A stretch of 6,012 nucleotides of DNA from an uncultured Acholeplasmataceae bacterium (GTDB lineage: Bacteria > Bacillota_I > Bacilli_A > Acholeplasmatales > Acholeplasmataceae): NCBI GenBank assembly GCA_946577115.1, contig CAMOAP010000057.1:1-6012 (forward strand), in the 5' to 3' direction. Under the pieces are notes generated by a model. It had not been told where the DNA came from and did not search any database. It saw only the letters and a list, made by a program, of their open reading frames with translations. Below are positions 1 to 5,591 of this stretch, in pieces. Numbering within the stretch: position 1 is the first letter of the stretch; each line of letters begins with the position of its first letter. A program made the position numbers and the translations under genes.

Positions 1-14
1 CTTAAATAAAATTT

Positions 15-22
15 TATATAAA
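15..22 (+). promoter_or_regulatory. Possible -10 element for the riboswitch transcript
   Basis: Overlapping TATATA (15-20) and TATAAA (17-22) lie just before the first bases of the riboswitch P1 strand. A start of transcription about 7 bases downstream would fall at 26-28, which is where the aptamer begins. The -35 region would lie outside the window. In DNA this AT-rich, TATA-like words are common, so the call rests mainly on its position. Confidence 0.35.
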
Positions 23-25
23 ATC

Positions 26-199
26 AAAAAGAGGTAGCGGTGTAAAAGAGTATTATGTGAAGAAGGCATTCTGTGAAGCATAAGAAAGGTAATCATCGCC
101 GAATAATAATTATGGCAATAATTTATTATGAGATTATAGATAATATCTATAATATTCTTGCTGTTTTAACAGTAAAGGCGCTTTAATTAATTCTCTCTC
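26..199 (+). ncRNA. Lysine riboswitch (L box) aptamer
   Basis: The leader carries the conserved landmarks of the lysine riboswitch in order: GAGGTAG (31-37), AAGAGTA (46-52), a TCTGTGAA block (69-76), GAAAGG (84-89) and CGCCGAA (97-103). The helices can be drawn by hand. P1 pairs AGAG (30-33) with a CTCT in 193-198. P2 pairs GCGGTG (37-42) with CATCGC (94-99), including one G-U. P3 pairs TTATG (53-57) with CATAA (79-83). P4 is an AT-rich hairpin at about 103-130 (ATAATAA with TTATTAT). P5 is a perfect 9-bp hairpin at about 132-153. A short CTGTT/AACAG hairpin follows at about 160-172. The order and wording closely follow the Bacillus lysC leader as I remember it. It sits directly before an amino-acid transporter gene and a terminator, which suits an OFF switch that terminates transcription when lysine is bound. 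Many helices are AT-only, as expected in this genome. Confidence 0.87.
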
Positions 200-200
200 C

Positions 201-226
201 AACCTTCTTTTAAGAAGGTTTTTTTG
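201..226 (+). terminator. Riboswitch expression platform: intrinsic terminator
   Basis: AACCTTCT (201-208) pairs perfectly with AGAAGGTT (213-220) around a TTTA loop and is followed by TTTTT (221-225). It lies between the lysine aptamer and the ribosome binding site of the transporter, so it would stop transcription before the gene. Its 5' arm can alternatively pair with the aptamer's own P1 5' strand (26-35 with 202-211: one mismatch, one G-U), which gives a plausible antiterminator when lysine is absent. Confidence 0.85.
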
Positions 227-232
227 TTTTAT

Positions 233-240
233 AGGAAGGA
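233..240 (+). promoter_or_regulatory. Ribosome binding site that decides a TTG start
   Basis: AGGAAGGA is a near-ideal Shine-Dalgarno sequence. It ends 7 bases before TTG at 248 and 31 bases before the first in-frame ATG at 272, which has only a poor site of its own. This favours TTG 248 as the start of the transporter gene. The earlier in-frame TTG at 224 lies inside the terminator T-run and upstream of this site, so it is unlikely to be used. Confidence 0.7.
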
Positions 241-247
241 AAATCAT

Positions 248-1927
248 TTGCTAACATTATCTTTTCCAAGAATGAAGAATTGTTTTAAAGCTAAATATCT
301 TTTTTTAACAATTTTAACTATTATTGTATCTTTTTTGTTATATGATGATTTTTATCCTCAAAATACTAAAAATAAATATGAAAATACTTTAGTTGTAGGA
401 ATGGAATGCAATTACAAACCTTATAATTATTTTTCTAATAATAAAGATAAAGACACACATCCTTTAACAATAAATGGTAAAGAAAGTGATATTTGGGTTG
501 CTGGATATGATGTTTTAGTAGCCAAAGAATTAGTTAATTATTTAAATGAAAAGTGTGATAAAAATATTACATTAGTAATTAAAAAAATAGATTTTAATAG
601 TTTAATTCCTACTTGTCAAAAAGGAGATATTGATTTAATTATTGCAGGAATGAGCAAAACAGAAGAAAGAAAAGCCCAAATTGATTTTACTGACAATTCT
701 TATTATGATGAAGATCAATCTTATGTTATTATTATAAATAAAAATAATCCTTATTTTGATAAGGGTAATTTTAAAAACAAAATTAATAATCCAAATATCG
801 GTCAAATTCAATTACCTGGAAAAATGTTATATCAACGAGGAACTTTTTACGAACAAATAGCAAAAACATTAAAAGGAAGTGAAGCAGAAGGAATTGATAA
901 TTTTGATTTCCAAGCTCAAAAAGTTCAAACAGACTCTAATTATTTTTATTTAGCTGATGCCACTGTTGCCCAAAAACATTTCCAATCTCATAATAATTTA
1001 GAGCTAATAGAAATTGAAAAAGCAACAATTTTAGATAATAAAATAAAACAAGCCGCTGGAATACTGGCTATTGGATTTAAAAAACAAGAAGAAATTATTA
1101 AAAAAAAAGGCATTACCAAAAAAGACATTGATGATTTTTTAACAAAAGAACCTGCCCCAAAAAATAAATACGCACTAACCCCCAAAAAAAGAAAAGAATT
1201 CATGGATAAACAAACCTTAGAAAAAGATGCATTAAATATATGGTCTATTTTTACAAATAATTTTTCTCTTTATAAAAGAGGGATTTTAACAACTCTTAAA
1301 TTTGGGATTTATGAAACTTTTGGAGGATTTGTCTTATCTTTATTGTTAGTTCTTTTCCAAGTGTTAAATATTACCAAAAAGAAAAGTCATTTTTTAATTT
1401 ATTATTTGCATCAAATAGGATGTAGGATTATTAATTTTTATATATGGATTATTAAAAGTACTCCTATGTTAGTGCAAGCTTTTGTGAGTTATTTTTTCTT
1501 AAAAGAGTTTGCTTTTTTCCAAAATGCTACTTGGTATACTCCCCTTTTTGCTGCTTATATGGTAATTATTTTAAATACTATGGGCTATATTTCAGAAATT
1601 ATTACTAAAAATATTTCCTTTTTGGATAAAGGACAAATTGAGGCTTCCTTGTCTTTGGGAATGACACATACTCAAACAATGCGTTATATTGTTTTACCCC
1701 AAGCTATTAAAAGATCACAAACTCCTATTTTAAATGAGTTTATTATTAATTTAAAAGATTGTGTTGTTTTTAGTATGTTAGGAGGAATTATTGATATTGC
1801 TGGTGCTTCTAATGCTTTGTATAGTAGTGTTGCAAGCGCTAAACCTTATTATATTTCTTCTATTATTTATTTGATTATTGTAGGAACTGTTATTTTCTTT
1901 TTGCAAAAAATGGAAAAAGTAATATAA
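248..1927 (+). CDS. Amino-acid (probably lysine) ABC transporter, fused substrate-binding protein and permease
   Basis: This is a 559-residue protein from TTG 248 (551 residues if ATG 272 is used). A membrane segment at about residues 17-32 anchors a family 3 solute-binding domain (about 45-300) on the outer face. R141 in the GMSKTEERKAQIDF motif matches the arginine that holds the ligand carboxylate in HisJ-type proteins, and D237 in LADATVAQ matches the aspartate that holds its amino group. From about residue 345 comes a His/Glu/Gln-type permease domain with about five membrane helices and the EAA loop (EASLSLGMTHTQTMRYIVLP) that docks on the ATPase. Fusion of binding protein and permease is known in Gram-positive glutamine/arginine importers. 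Lysine as substrate is inferred from the riboswitch upstream. No ATPase gene follows in the window, so the partner must be encoded elsewhere. The frame is intact and Trp codons are TGG. Confidence 0.93.
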   Translation: MLTLSFPRMKNCFKAKYLFLTILTIIVSFLLYDDFYPQNTKNKYENTLVVGMECNYKPYNYFSNNKDKDTHPLTINGKESDIWVAGYDVLVAKELVNYLNEKCDKNITLVIKKIDFNSLIPTCQKGDIDLIIAGMSKTEERKAQIDFTDNSYYDEDQSYVIIINKNNPYFDKGNFKNKINNPNIGQIQLPGKMLYQRGTFYEQIAKTLKGSEAEGIDNFDFQAQKVQTDSNYFYLADATVAQKHFQSHNNLELIEIEKATILDNKIKQAAGILAIGFKKQEEIIKKKGITKKDIDDFLTKEPAPKNKYALTPKKRKEFMDKQTLEKDALNIWSIFTNNFSLYKRGILTTLKFGIYETFGGFVLSLLLVLFQVLNITKKKSHFLIYYLHQIGCRIINFYIWIIKSTPMLVQAFVSYFFLKEFAFFQNATWYTPLFAAYMVIILNTMGYISEIITKNISFLDKGQIEASLSLGMTHTQTMRYIVLPQAIKRSQTPILNEFIINLKDCVVFSMLGGIIDIAGASNALYSSVASAKPYYISSIIYLIIVGTVIFFLQKMEKVI

Positions 1928-1978
1928 GTTTAAATTATATAATATATTTAATTATAATTTAATTTGTTATTATTAAAA

Positions 1979-2005
1979 AAGGCTAACTTTAAAAAAGTTA
2001 GCCTT
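1979..2005 (-). terminator. Strong hairpin terminator, best T-run on the minus strand
   Basis: AAGGCTAACTTT (1979-1990) pairs over 12 bp with AAAGTTAGCCTT (1994-2005) around an AAA loop. On the minus strand the hairpin is followed directly by a T-run (the AAAAAA at 1975-1980 read in reverse). On the plus strand the tail is the weaker TTCATTATTGATTTT. It can serve both ways: it closes the transporter transcript and stops minus-strand transcription arriving from the dead dam/ssb region. Confidence 0.8.
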
Positions 2006-2167
2006 CATTATTGATTTTGATGATAAAATTTTATTTAAGATTTAATAAATATTTATTTAAATTGTTTTTGATATAATTTCATAAATTTTTTAATAATTAT
2101 TTTATTTAATCAATATCTAATTATAACAACTCAAACAACAGATATTATTATTAAATATAAATGGTAA

Positions 2168-2296
2168 AAAACCGATATACTTAAAAACTATTTTATATTT
2201 TTAGGTGATAAATGTAAAAAGCTAAAGCAAAATGATATAAAATATAGCATTAATTATCGTTCCCCCCATTATTTCCAATCGATCAAAACTGAATAA
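2168..2296 (+). pseudogene. Possible remnant of an IS3-family transposase (tra5 OrfB)
   Basis: A 42-codon open stretch reads ...CKKLKQNDIKYSIN followed by YRSPHYFQSIKTE and a stop. It resembles the end of the integrase catalytic core of IS3/IS150-type transposases, where a GI-x-x-SMS-x-x-G-x-x-x-DNA-x-x-E-x-(4)-LK-x-E block is typical. Here the DNA and first E part has been lost. A further in-phase scrap (TTQTTDIIIKYKW) lies just upstream before a stop at 2165-2167. Tra5 copies are abundant in phytoplasma mobile units. No inverted repeats or target duplications could be found. The match is short and degenerate, so the family call is tentative. Confidence 0.4.
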
Positions 2297-2474
2297 TAAA
2301 GTTTTTTTAAATATTTTACCTTTATACTATATATTTAAGTAAAAAAAGTTAAAATTCCGTTAAGAAAATGAAATTATAATTATTTTTTAAGAAATTATGT
2401 TATTTTGGTTAAAAAATGTGTAAAAAAGAAAATCTTTTTCAAGGTTAAACATAAAAATAAATTAAAAAAATAAT

Positions 2475-2603
2475 TTATATAAGACTTTGTGCATTTTGAG
2501 AGGGGGATAAATAATTTAATTTAGCTAAAACACATTGATTGTTCCGCAATTGAGGGAAATAATTAATTATTTTTTTAACTTTTTCGAGTGATTTTTGAAA
2601 TAA
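2475..2603 (-). pseudogene. Unidentified 42-codon fragment downstream of the dam remnant
   Basis: On the minus strand a 42-codon stretch without a start codon (includes QLRNNQCVLAKLNY, then LSPSQNAQSLI and a TAA) begins in a different frame inside the dam C-terminus and runs 90 bases past it. Its composition is more protein-like than the surrounding AT-only DNA, with Pro, Gln, Cys and Arg codons. It may be a C-terminal extension of the methylase lost to a frameshift, or the start of the next gene of the old operon. I do not recognise the family. Confidence 0.3.
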
Positions 2604-3281
2604 TTACTGATAATAATTTTTTCTAAAACGTTGATTTTTGTTAAGTTATGTGAAGTAGTTGTGTTATTGGTTGTGATATTAAAATCTTTAAATAATTCAA
2701 TTATTTCAGGTGAATTGTAATTAGTATATAACCCATTGAAATGGCGATGATTTGCTTATTTTAATGCATCTTTAAGTCTTTTGTGGTTGTAAGGATAAAT
2801 AGGCGTTGATAAAAATCTTTATCTTTGATATCTTGCCGCAAATATGGTGAATCAACAAATATAAAATTATTAATTTTTTGATTGATTACACTTTCAAAAT
2901 CTATATTTAAAAGTTTTGAATTGGTGAAATTATTTTTAATTTTTTGTAATTTTTTTAAATCAATAATTGTGTTTTTGGTTTGCATTTTGTAACCAAAAAT
3001 CATAGATATTTTTAAATTTTTTTGATATCTACAAATGCCACGAAAATCATATTTCAATAATACAAAAAAAATGAACTTTTAACAACACAATGATTTATTG
3101 TGTTAAAAATATTTAATAAAAGTTTATAATTTTATTTTTGTAATTGTTTATTGTTGTTTTTATTTATTTGTTTTTTAAAATTAATAACATTATTAAAAAA
3201 TAAAACTGGTTCGTTTAATTGGTTTTGCCCAAGTTTAATTAAATTAATGTCATTGTCGTTTAAAATAGCTTTTTTTAGTTT
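2567..3281 (-). pseudogene. dam: Decayed DNA adenine methylase (Dam, D12 class)
   Basis: Pieces of an N6-adenine DNA methyltransferase occur in family order on the minus strand, scattered over several frames. KAILNDNDINLI (about 3235-3270) matches the conserved A-I-L-N-D-x-N block. KYDFRGICRYQ then FGYKMQ (about 2970-3057) match the F-N-G-x-x-R-x-N region. FIFVDSPYL (about 2840-2866) is catalytic motif IV, normally DPPY. NSPEIIELFKDFNI and EKIIISNYF (about 2600-2710) are the C-terminal end. At least three frameshifts and several stops separate them, including TAA at 3132-3134 and a frame change near 2750-2725. The N-terminal K-W-x-G-G-K block and the SAM-binding F-x-G-x-G are absent, so the gene is also 5'-truncated. 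The longest surviving open stretch, 98 codons at 2761-3057, is part of this pseudogene and not a gene. Dam genes are known passengers of phytoplasma mobile units. Confidence 0.82.
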
Positions 3282-3289
3282 TTAAAGTT

Positions 3290-3389
3290 AATTTACTTCA
3301 TCCTTAATTAATTTTGTTAAATGTGATGTTGAATTTGGGTATAAAAAAATCCCTTTTGGTAACTTAATTGCGTAAATATTTTAGGTTTA
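3290..3389 (-). pseudogene. Fragment between ssb and dam remnants
   Basis: Minus-strand codons spell NIYAIKLPKGIFLYPNSTSH followed by LTKLIKDEVN and a stop. An overlapping frame reads KPSFLDNKPKIFTQLSYQKG. Both lie directly after the ssb remnant. They may be the C-terminal tail of the old SSB protein, or a replaced N-terminus of the methylase at a deletion junction. There is no recognisable domain. Confidence 0.3.
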
Positions 3390-3690
3390 TTATCTAAAAA
3401 GGATGGCTTTTGAGATAATTACTTTGGTTGTGGTTTGTGTTTGGCCTTCATTGGTGGTATATTTTAGAATTGATAATATGACTTATAAATATACTTTTGA
3501 ACATTTATTTAAATATGTACTCATATTTTAATATTGATTACGAAACACTACACAAGAGATGTGTTGAACTTTATCCTTTTTGTTAATTGCTAAATTGAAA
3601 TCTATTTTAGGTATTTGTTTGTTGTTGCTATGGATATATTGTTTTTATAGTTTATGAGCGATATTACCAATTAATTGAACTTTGTTTCAT
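3390..3690 (-). pseudogene. ssb: Decayed single-stranded DNA-binding protein gene
   Basis: The OB-fold of SSB can be followed almost completely on the minus strand with simple frame corrections. The start is ATG at 3688-3690 (minus strand), then NKVQLIGNIAHKL, an in-frame stop, then IPKIDFNLAI, VQHISCVVFRNQ, NMSTYLNKCSKVYL, another stop, and KYTTNEGQTQTTTKVIISKA. These match the usual SSB order: N-x-V-x-L-I-G-N, V-x-x-F-x-L-A-x-N, F-I-x-C-V-x-F, A-x-x-L-x-K-G-x-x-V, and Y-x-x-x-x-G. One extra A after the ATG breaks the frame at codon 2, and stops occur at the KL*KQ, QY* and VYL* positions. SSB would have served replication of a mobile unit, since ssb copies are a regular part of phytoplasma PMUs. 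It lies just upstream of the dam remnant on the same strand, which suggests a former operon. Confidence 0.85.
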
Positions 3691-3717
3691 ATTTTTTATT
3701 CTACTTATTTTTTTTAA

Positions 3718-4062
3718 TTATCTTATTGTTTGGATTTGGTTTTTGAACGGCGTTTTTTTAAGTTTTTTATTTGTTTTAAAGTTAATTTTAGTTATTGGGT
3801 GATTGCATGATGGGTTAGGGGTGGTCGATGAGTTTCTTTATTATTTTATATTGAAATGACAAAATTTAAATAAATAATATTGAATTCATTTTTACTTAGT
3901 TTATTTTTTTTATTAATAATTCATTTTTTACTTGTTTTTAGCCATCATTGATGCGTATTAAGGATTTTTATTCCCAATTGGGTTGTATTTATTGTTCTTC
4001 TTTAAAACTGATATTGTTTGGTTTGGTTGTTTTGGGAGGGGTTGAAGGTTAATGGTTTTTTT
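3718..4062 (-). pseudogene. Unidentified broken coding remnant upstream of ssb
   Basis: Minus-strand frames contain protein-like pieces interrupted by TAA stops: NNKYNPIGNKNP then YASMMAKNK, and further on SKNEFNIIYLNFVISI, ETHRPPLTHHAITQ and LKLTLKQIKNLKKTPFK. Several of the stops are one change from a Gln or Glu codon. The pieces precede the ssb remnant on the same strand, so they may be another gene of the same dead operon. The G+T-rich plus strand also gives a competing reading over 3943-4010, so even the coding strand is uncertain. I do not recognise the family. No intact gene occurs here. Confidence 0.3.
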
Positions 4063-4076
4063 CTTTGTGTTTTGAT

Positions 4077-4351
4077 CCTTTACAAGTGCTTTTAATTCCT
4101 GTTAATTCTTCTTTATATTTAGAATATACTCAAAAAAATAAAAGATCTTTTATTATCTGAAGGTTTGAGAGTAGAAATTAATTAAAAAGAAACAACTTTA
4201 GGAGATAAAATGGGAGAAGCGCAAAAAAATAAAAATTCCTTATTAAGTAGTTATTGGTGTGATAACGAAATGAAAAAATGTTGTTATTTTTATAACATAT
4301 GGCAAAACAAATTAAACTAAAATGAAAGTTAAAGATTTTATTTTGTTTTAA
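4077..4351 (+). pseudogene. thrS: Threonyl-tRNA synthetase, C-terminal pseudogene fragment
   Basis: The plus strand encodes the anticodon-binding end of ThrRS in broken frames. PLQVLLIPVNSSLYLEYTQK (4077-4136) matches the P-x-Q-V-x-x-x-P block. After a frameshift comes IKDLLLSEGLRVEIN, a stop, then KETTLGDKMGEAQKNK, matching the G-x-R-V-E-x-D-x-R-x-E-x-L-x-x-K-I-R-E-A-Q motif. Then IPY*VVIG and, in another frame, DNEMK give the P-Y-x-x-x-x-G-D-x-E block. A final piece, KMKVKDFILF, is the tail before TAA at 4349-4351. Some mutations hit conserved residues, for example IRE became MGE. The aminoacylation core is absent. A degraded plus-strand scrap at about 3943-4010 (IKDFYSQLGCIYCSS) may be an earlier part of the same gene. 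ThrRS is essential, so an intact copy should exist elsewhere in the genome. Confidence 0.88.
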
Positions 4352-4405
4352 AAAACAAATTATTAAAAAAAATATAATTTTGTTAATTTTTTTGTTTAAG
4401 ATAAA

Positions 4406-4414
4406 TGCTATAAT
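4406..4414 (+). promoter_or_regulatory. Extended -10 promoter for the OTU-like gene
   Basis: TGCTATAAT is a perfect TATAAT (4409-4414) with a TG extension one base upstream. There is no good -35 hexamer at 16-18 bases: TTGTTA at 4380-4385 is 23 bases away and the normal position holds only a T-run. A start near 4421 would give a leader of about 85 bases. The leader contains AAGGA at 4482-4486. Confidence 0.5.
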
Positions 4415-4505
4415 AACTATGAATTGTAATTTTTAAAATCATATCAATTTTTTTTAAATTATTTATGGTTTAAGAAAAAATAAGGAATGTATATTTAAAT
4501 TAATA

Positions 4506-5141
4506 ATGAAACAAATAATAAAGAAAAATATTATCATTTTTATTTTATTTACTTTTTTCATTTTTGGCTTTTTTTTCATATTTTTCATATTTTTTAAAAA
4601 TTCAAAAAATGAAAAACCTTTTACTTGTTTTAAAAATCCAAATAACTCTCTGCAGTTAACGCGTAAATTAGCATATTTAGGTTTAAATCAATTTGTAAAT
4701 GGATTAGAAAATGATCAATTTAAAGAACAATATTTACTTATTTTCAATGGCGATTCATCTTTTTTTGAAAATGATGTTTTAAGTTGTTCTTTAAAAACTG
4801 CAAGTACTCCTTTAATTCAAGGGACTCTTGATTTTTTAGGCCAACAATTAAAACGTAAATTTAATTTAATAATTAATGATAAACATTTGTTATCTTCTTG
4901 TCTTTTTGATAATAATCCTATTGATTTAAAAATGAAAAATAACAATTATCATTTTTTTATTCAAAAACCTGAAGACACCAAAGGAGATGGTTATTGTTTT
5001 TTCCATGCTCTTATTTTTTTATTAAAAGAAAAAAATTTATTTTCAGAAAACATTATAAACGATTTTTTTGATAATATTGATTTAAGCAAAAATAGTTACA
5101 ATATTCTTGATAAAATAAAAAAACTCAAAGAAAAATCTTAA
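4506..5141 (+). CDS. Putative membrane-anchored or secreted protein with a circularly permuted OTU-like cysteine protease domain
   Basis: This is an intact protein of 211 residues. Residues 9-30 form a very hydrophobic segment after a lysine-rich start, which is a signal peptide without a clear cleavage site or a signal anchor. The rest should lie outside the cell, which in an intracellular parasite means host cytoplasm. Residues 160-169 (GDGYCFFHAL) match the OTU catalytic block D-G-x-C-x-F/W-R/H-A-L, with C164 as nucleophile and D161 beside it. Only 47 residues follow C164, none a His beyond H167, so a normal OTU order is impossible. The stretch before it (about 104-152: a helix with GTLDFLGQQLKRKFN, strands LIIND and PIDLKM, then NNNYHFFIQ with H149) looks like the second half of an OTU domain ending in its catalytic His. 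This implies circular permutation, which has been described for a bacterial OTU. The putative activity is cleavage of ubiquitin linkages. AAGGA at 4482-4486 is 19 bases from ATG 4506, so the start signal is weak. No alternative ATG, GTG or TTG start lies in frame nearby. Confidence 0.72.
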   Translation: MKQIIKKNIIIFILFTFFIFGFFFIFFIFFKNSKNEKPFTCFKNPNNSLQLTRKLAYLGLNQFVNGLENDQFKEQYLLIFNGDSSFFENDVLSCSLKTASTPLIQGTLDFLGQQLKRKFNLIINDKHLLSSCLFDNNPIDLKMKNNNYHFFIQKPEDTKGDGYCFFHALIFLLKEKNLFSENIINDFFDNIDLSKNSYNILDKIKKLKEKS

Positions 5142-5150
5142 TAGCCACTC

Positions 5151-5187
5151 AAAAAAAGCTAAACAGGCAACTGTTTAGCTTTTTTTT
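5151..5187 (+). terminator. Strong bidirectional terminator after the OTU-like gene
   Basis: AAAAAAAGCTAAACAG (5151-5166) pairs with CTGTTTAGCTTTTTTT (5171-5186) around a GCAA loop. The 9-bp GC-containing core is flanked by an A-run and a T-run, so it works on both strands. It begins 10 bases after the stop codon and marks the end of a single-gene transcript. Confidence 0.9.
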
Positions 5188-5332
5188 GAAAAGAGGTTCA
5201 TGATTTTAGTTTTTTTAAAATCAATAAAATATTATTAAATTTATTAGTTTTAAAAGGTTATCTTTTACTATTTAATTTTTTAATTTTAAATTGTTTTTAT
5301 CTTTTCTAAAAATGTTTTTAGAGAGGAATTAA
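5188..5332. other. AT-rich spacer with no gene seen
   Basis: This spacer consists almost entirely of A and T. I found no reading frame, RNA gene or convincing repeat in it on either strand. It separates the terminator from the gene-start remnant at 5333. Confidence 0.5.
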
Positions 5333-5462
5333 ATGTTAAGAGAAAAATTATTCAAGAGATTTTTGTAGGCGATTATTAAGTTTTTTTCAAAATATTGTTT
5401 CTTTTAAAAAAAATCTTTTTCTTATTACTTATATTATCACATTAATAATTTTAATAATTTGA
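5321..5462 (+). pseudogene. Possible remnant of a small membrane-protein gene start
   Basis: GAGAGGA (5321-5327) is a good ribosome binding site five bases before ATG 5333. That ATG opens only 11 codons (MLREKLFKRFL) before TAG at 5366-5368. In another frame, 5388-5459 encodes FKKNLFLITYIITLIILII, which looks like a membrane helix, before TGA at 5460-5462. A positively charged start followed by a membrane helix suggests the N-terminus of a membrane or secreted protein broken by frameshift and stop. It could equally be an 11-residue leader or chance in AT-rich DNA. The family is unknown. Confidence 0.3.
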
Positions 5463-5530
5463 AGTTTTTTTAAAGTTTTTTAAGTTTTTTTACTTTATAA
5501 ATAATTTTGTTTATTTTTTTTCCAACAACA

Positions 5531-5551
5531 AAAGCCGTCTAATAATTAGAC
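5531..5551 (-). terminator. Weak terminator hairpin for the right-edge minus-strand gene
   Basis: GTCTAA (5537-5542) pairs with TTAGAC (5546-5551) around TAA. Read on the minus strand it is followed by GGCTTTTGTTGTTGG, an imperfect T-rich tail. It lies 40 bases beyond the stop codon of the gene ending at 5592, the right place for its terminator. The stem is short and the T-tract is interrupted. Confidence 0.45.
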
Positions 5552-5591
5552 AGAAAATTTAATTAAAAATATTTAATTTAATCAAATCAAA

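Noticed and set aside
224..247. TTG at 224 as the start of the transporter
   Set aside because: It lies in the T-run of the terminator and upstream of the strong ribosome binding site at 233-240, which fits TTG 248.
988..1203. 71-codon open frame on the minus strand
   Set aside because: It is antisense to the well-conserved binding domain of the transporter, with no ribosome site and no family resemblance.
2761..3057. 98-codon minus-strand frame as an independent gene
   Set aside because: It is the middle of the broken dam gene. It lacks both the SAM-binding region and the C-terminus, which are found in other frames on either side.
3084..3104. AACACAA...TTGTGTT hairpin as a regulatory element or terminator
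   Set aside because: It lies inside the dam pseudogene, has no T-run on the plus strand, and a 7-bp AT-rich stem of this kind is expected by chance here.
3943..4010. Plus-strand scrap (IKDFYSQLGCIYCSS) as a firm part of thrS
   Set aside because: It resembles the ThrRS core only loosely, the spacing to the C-terminal piece is too short without deletions, and the minus strand gives a competing protein-like reading.
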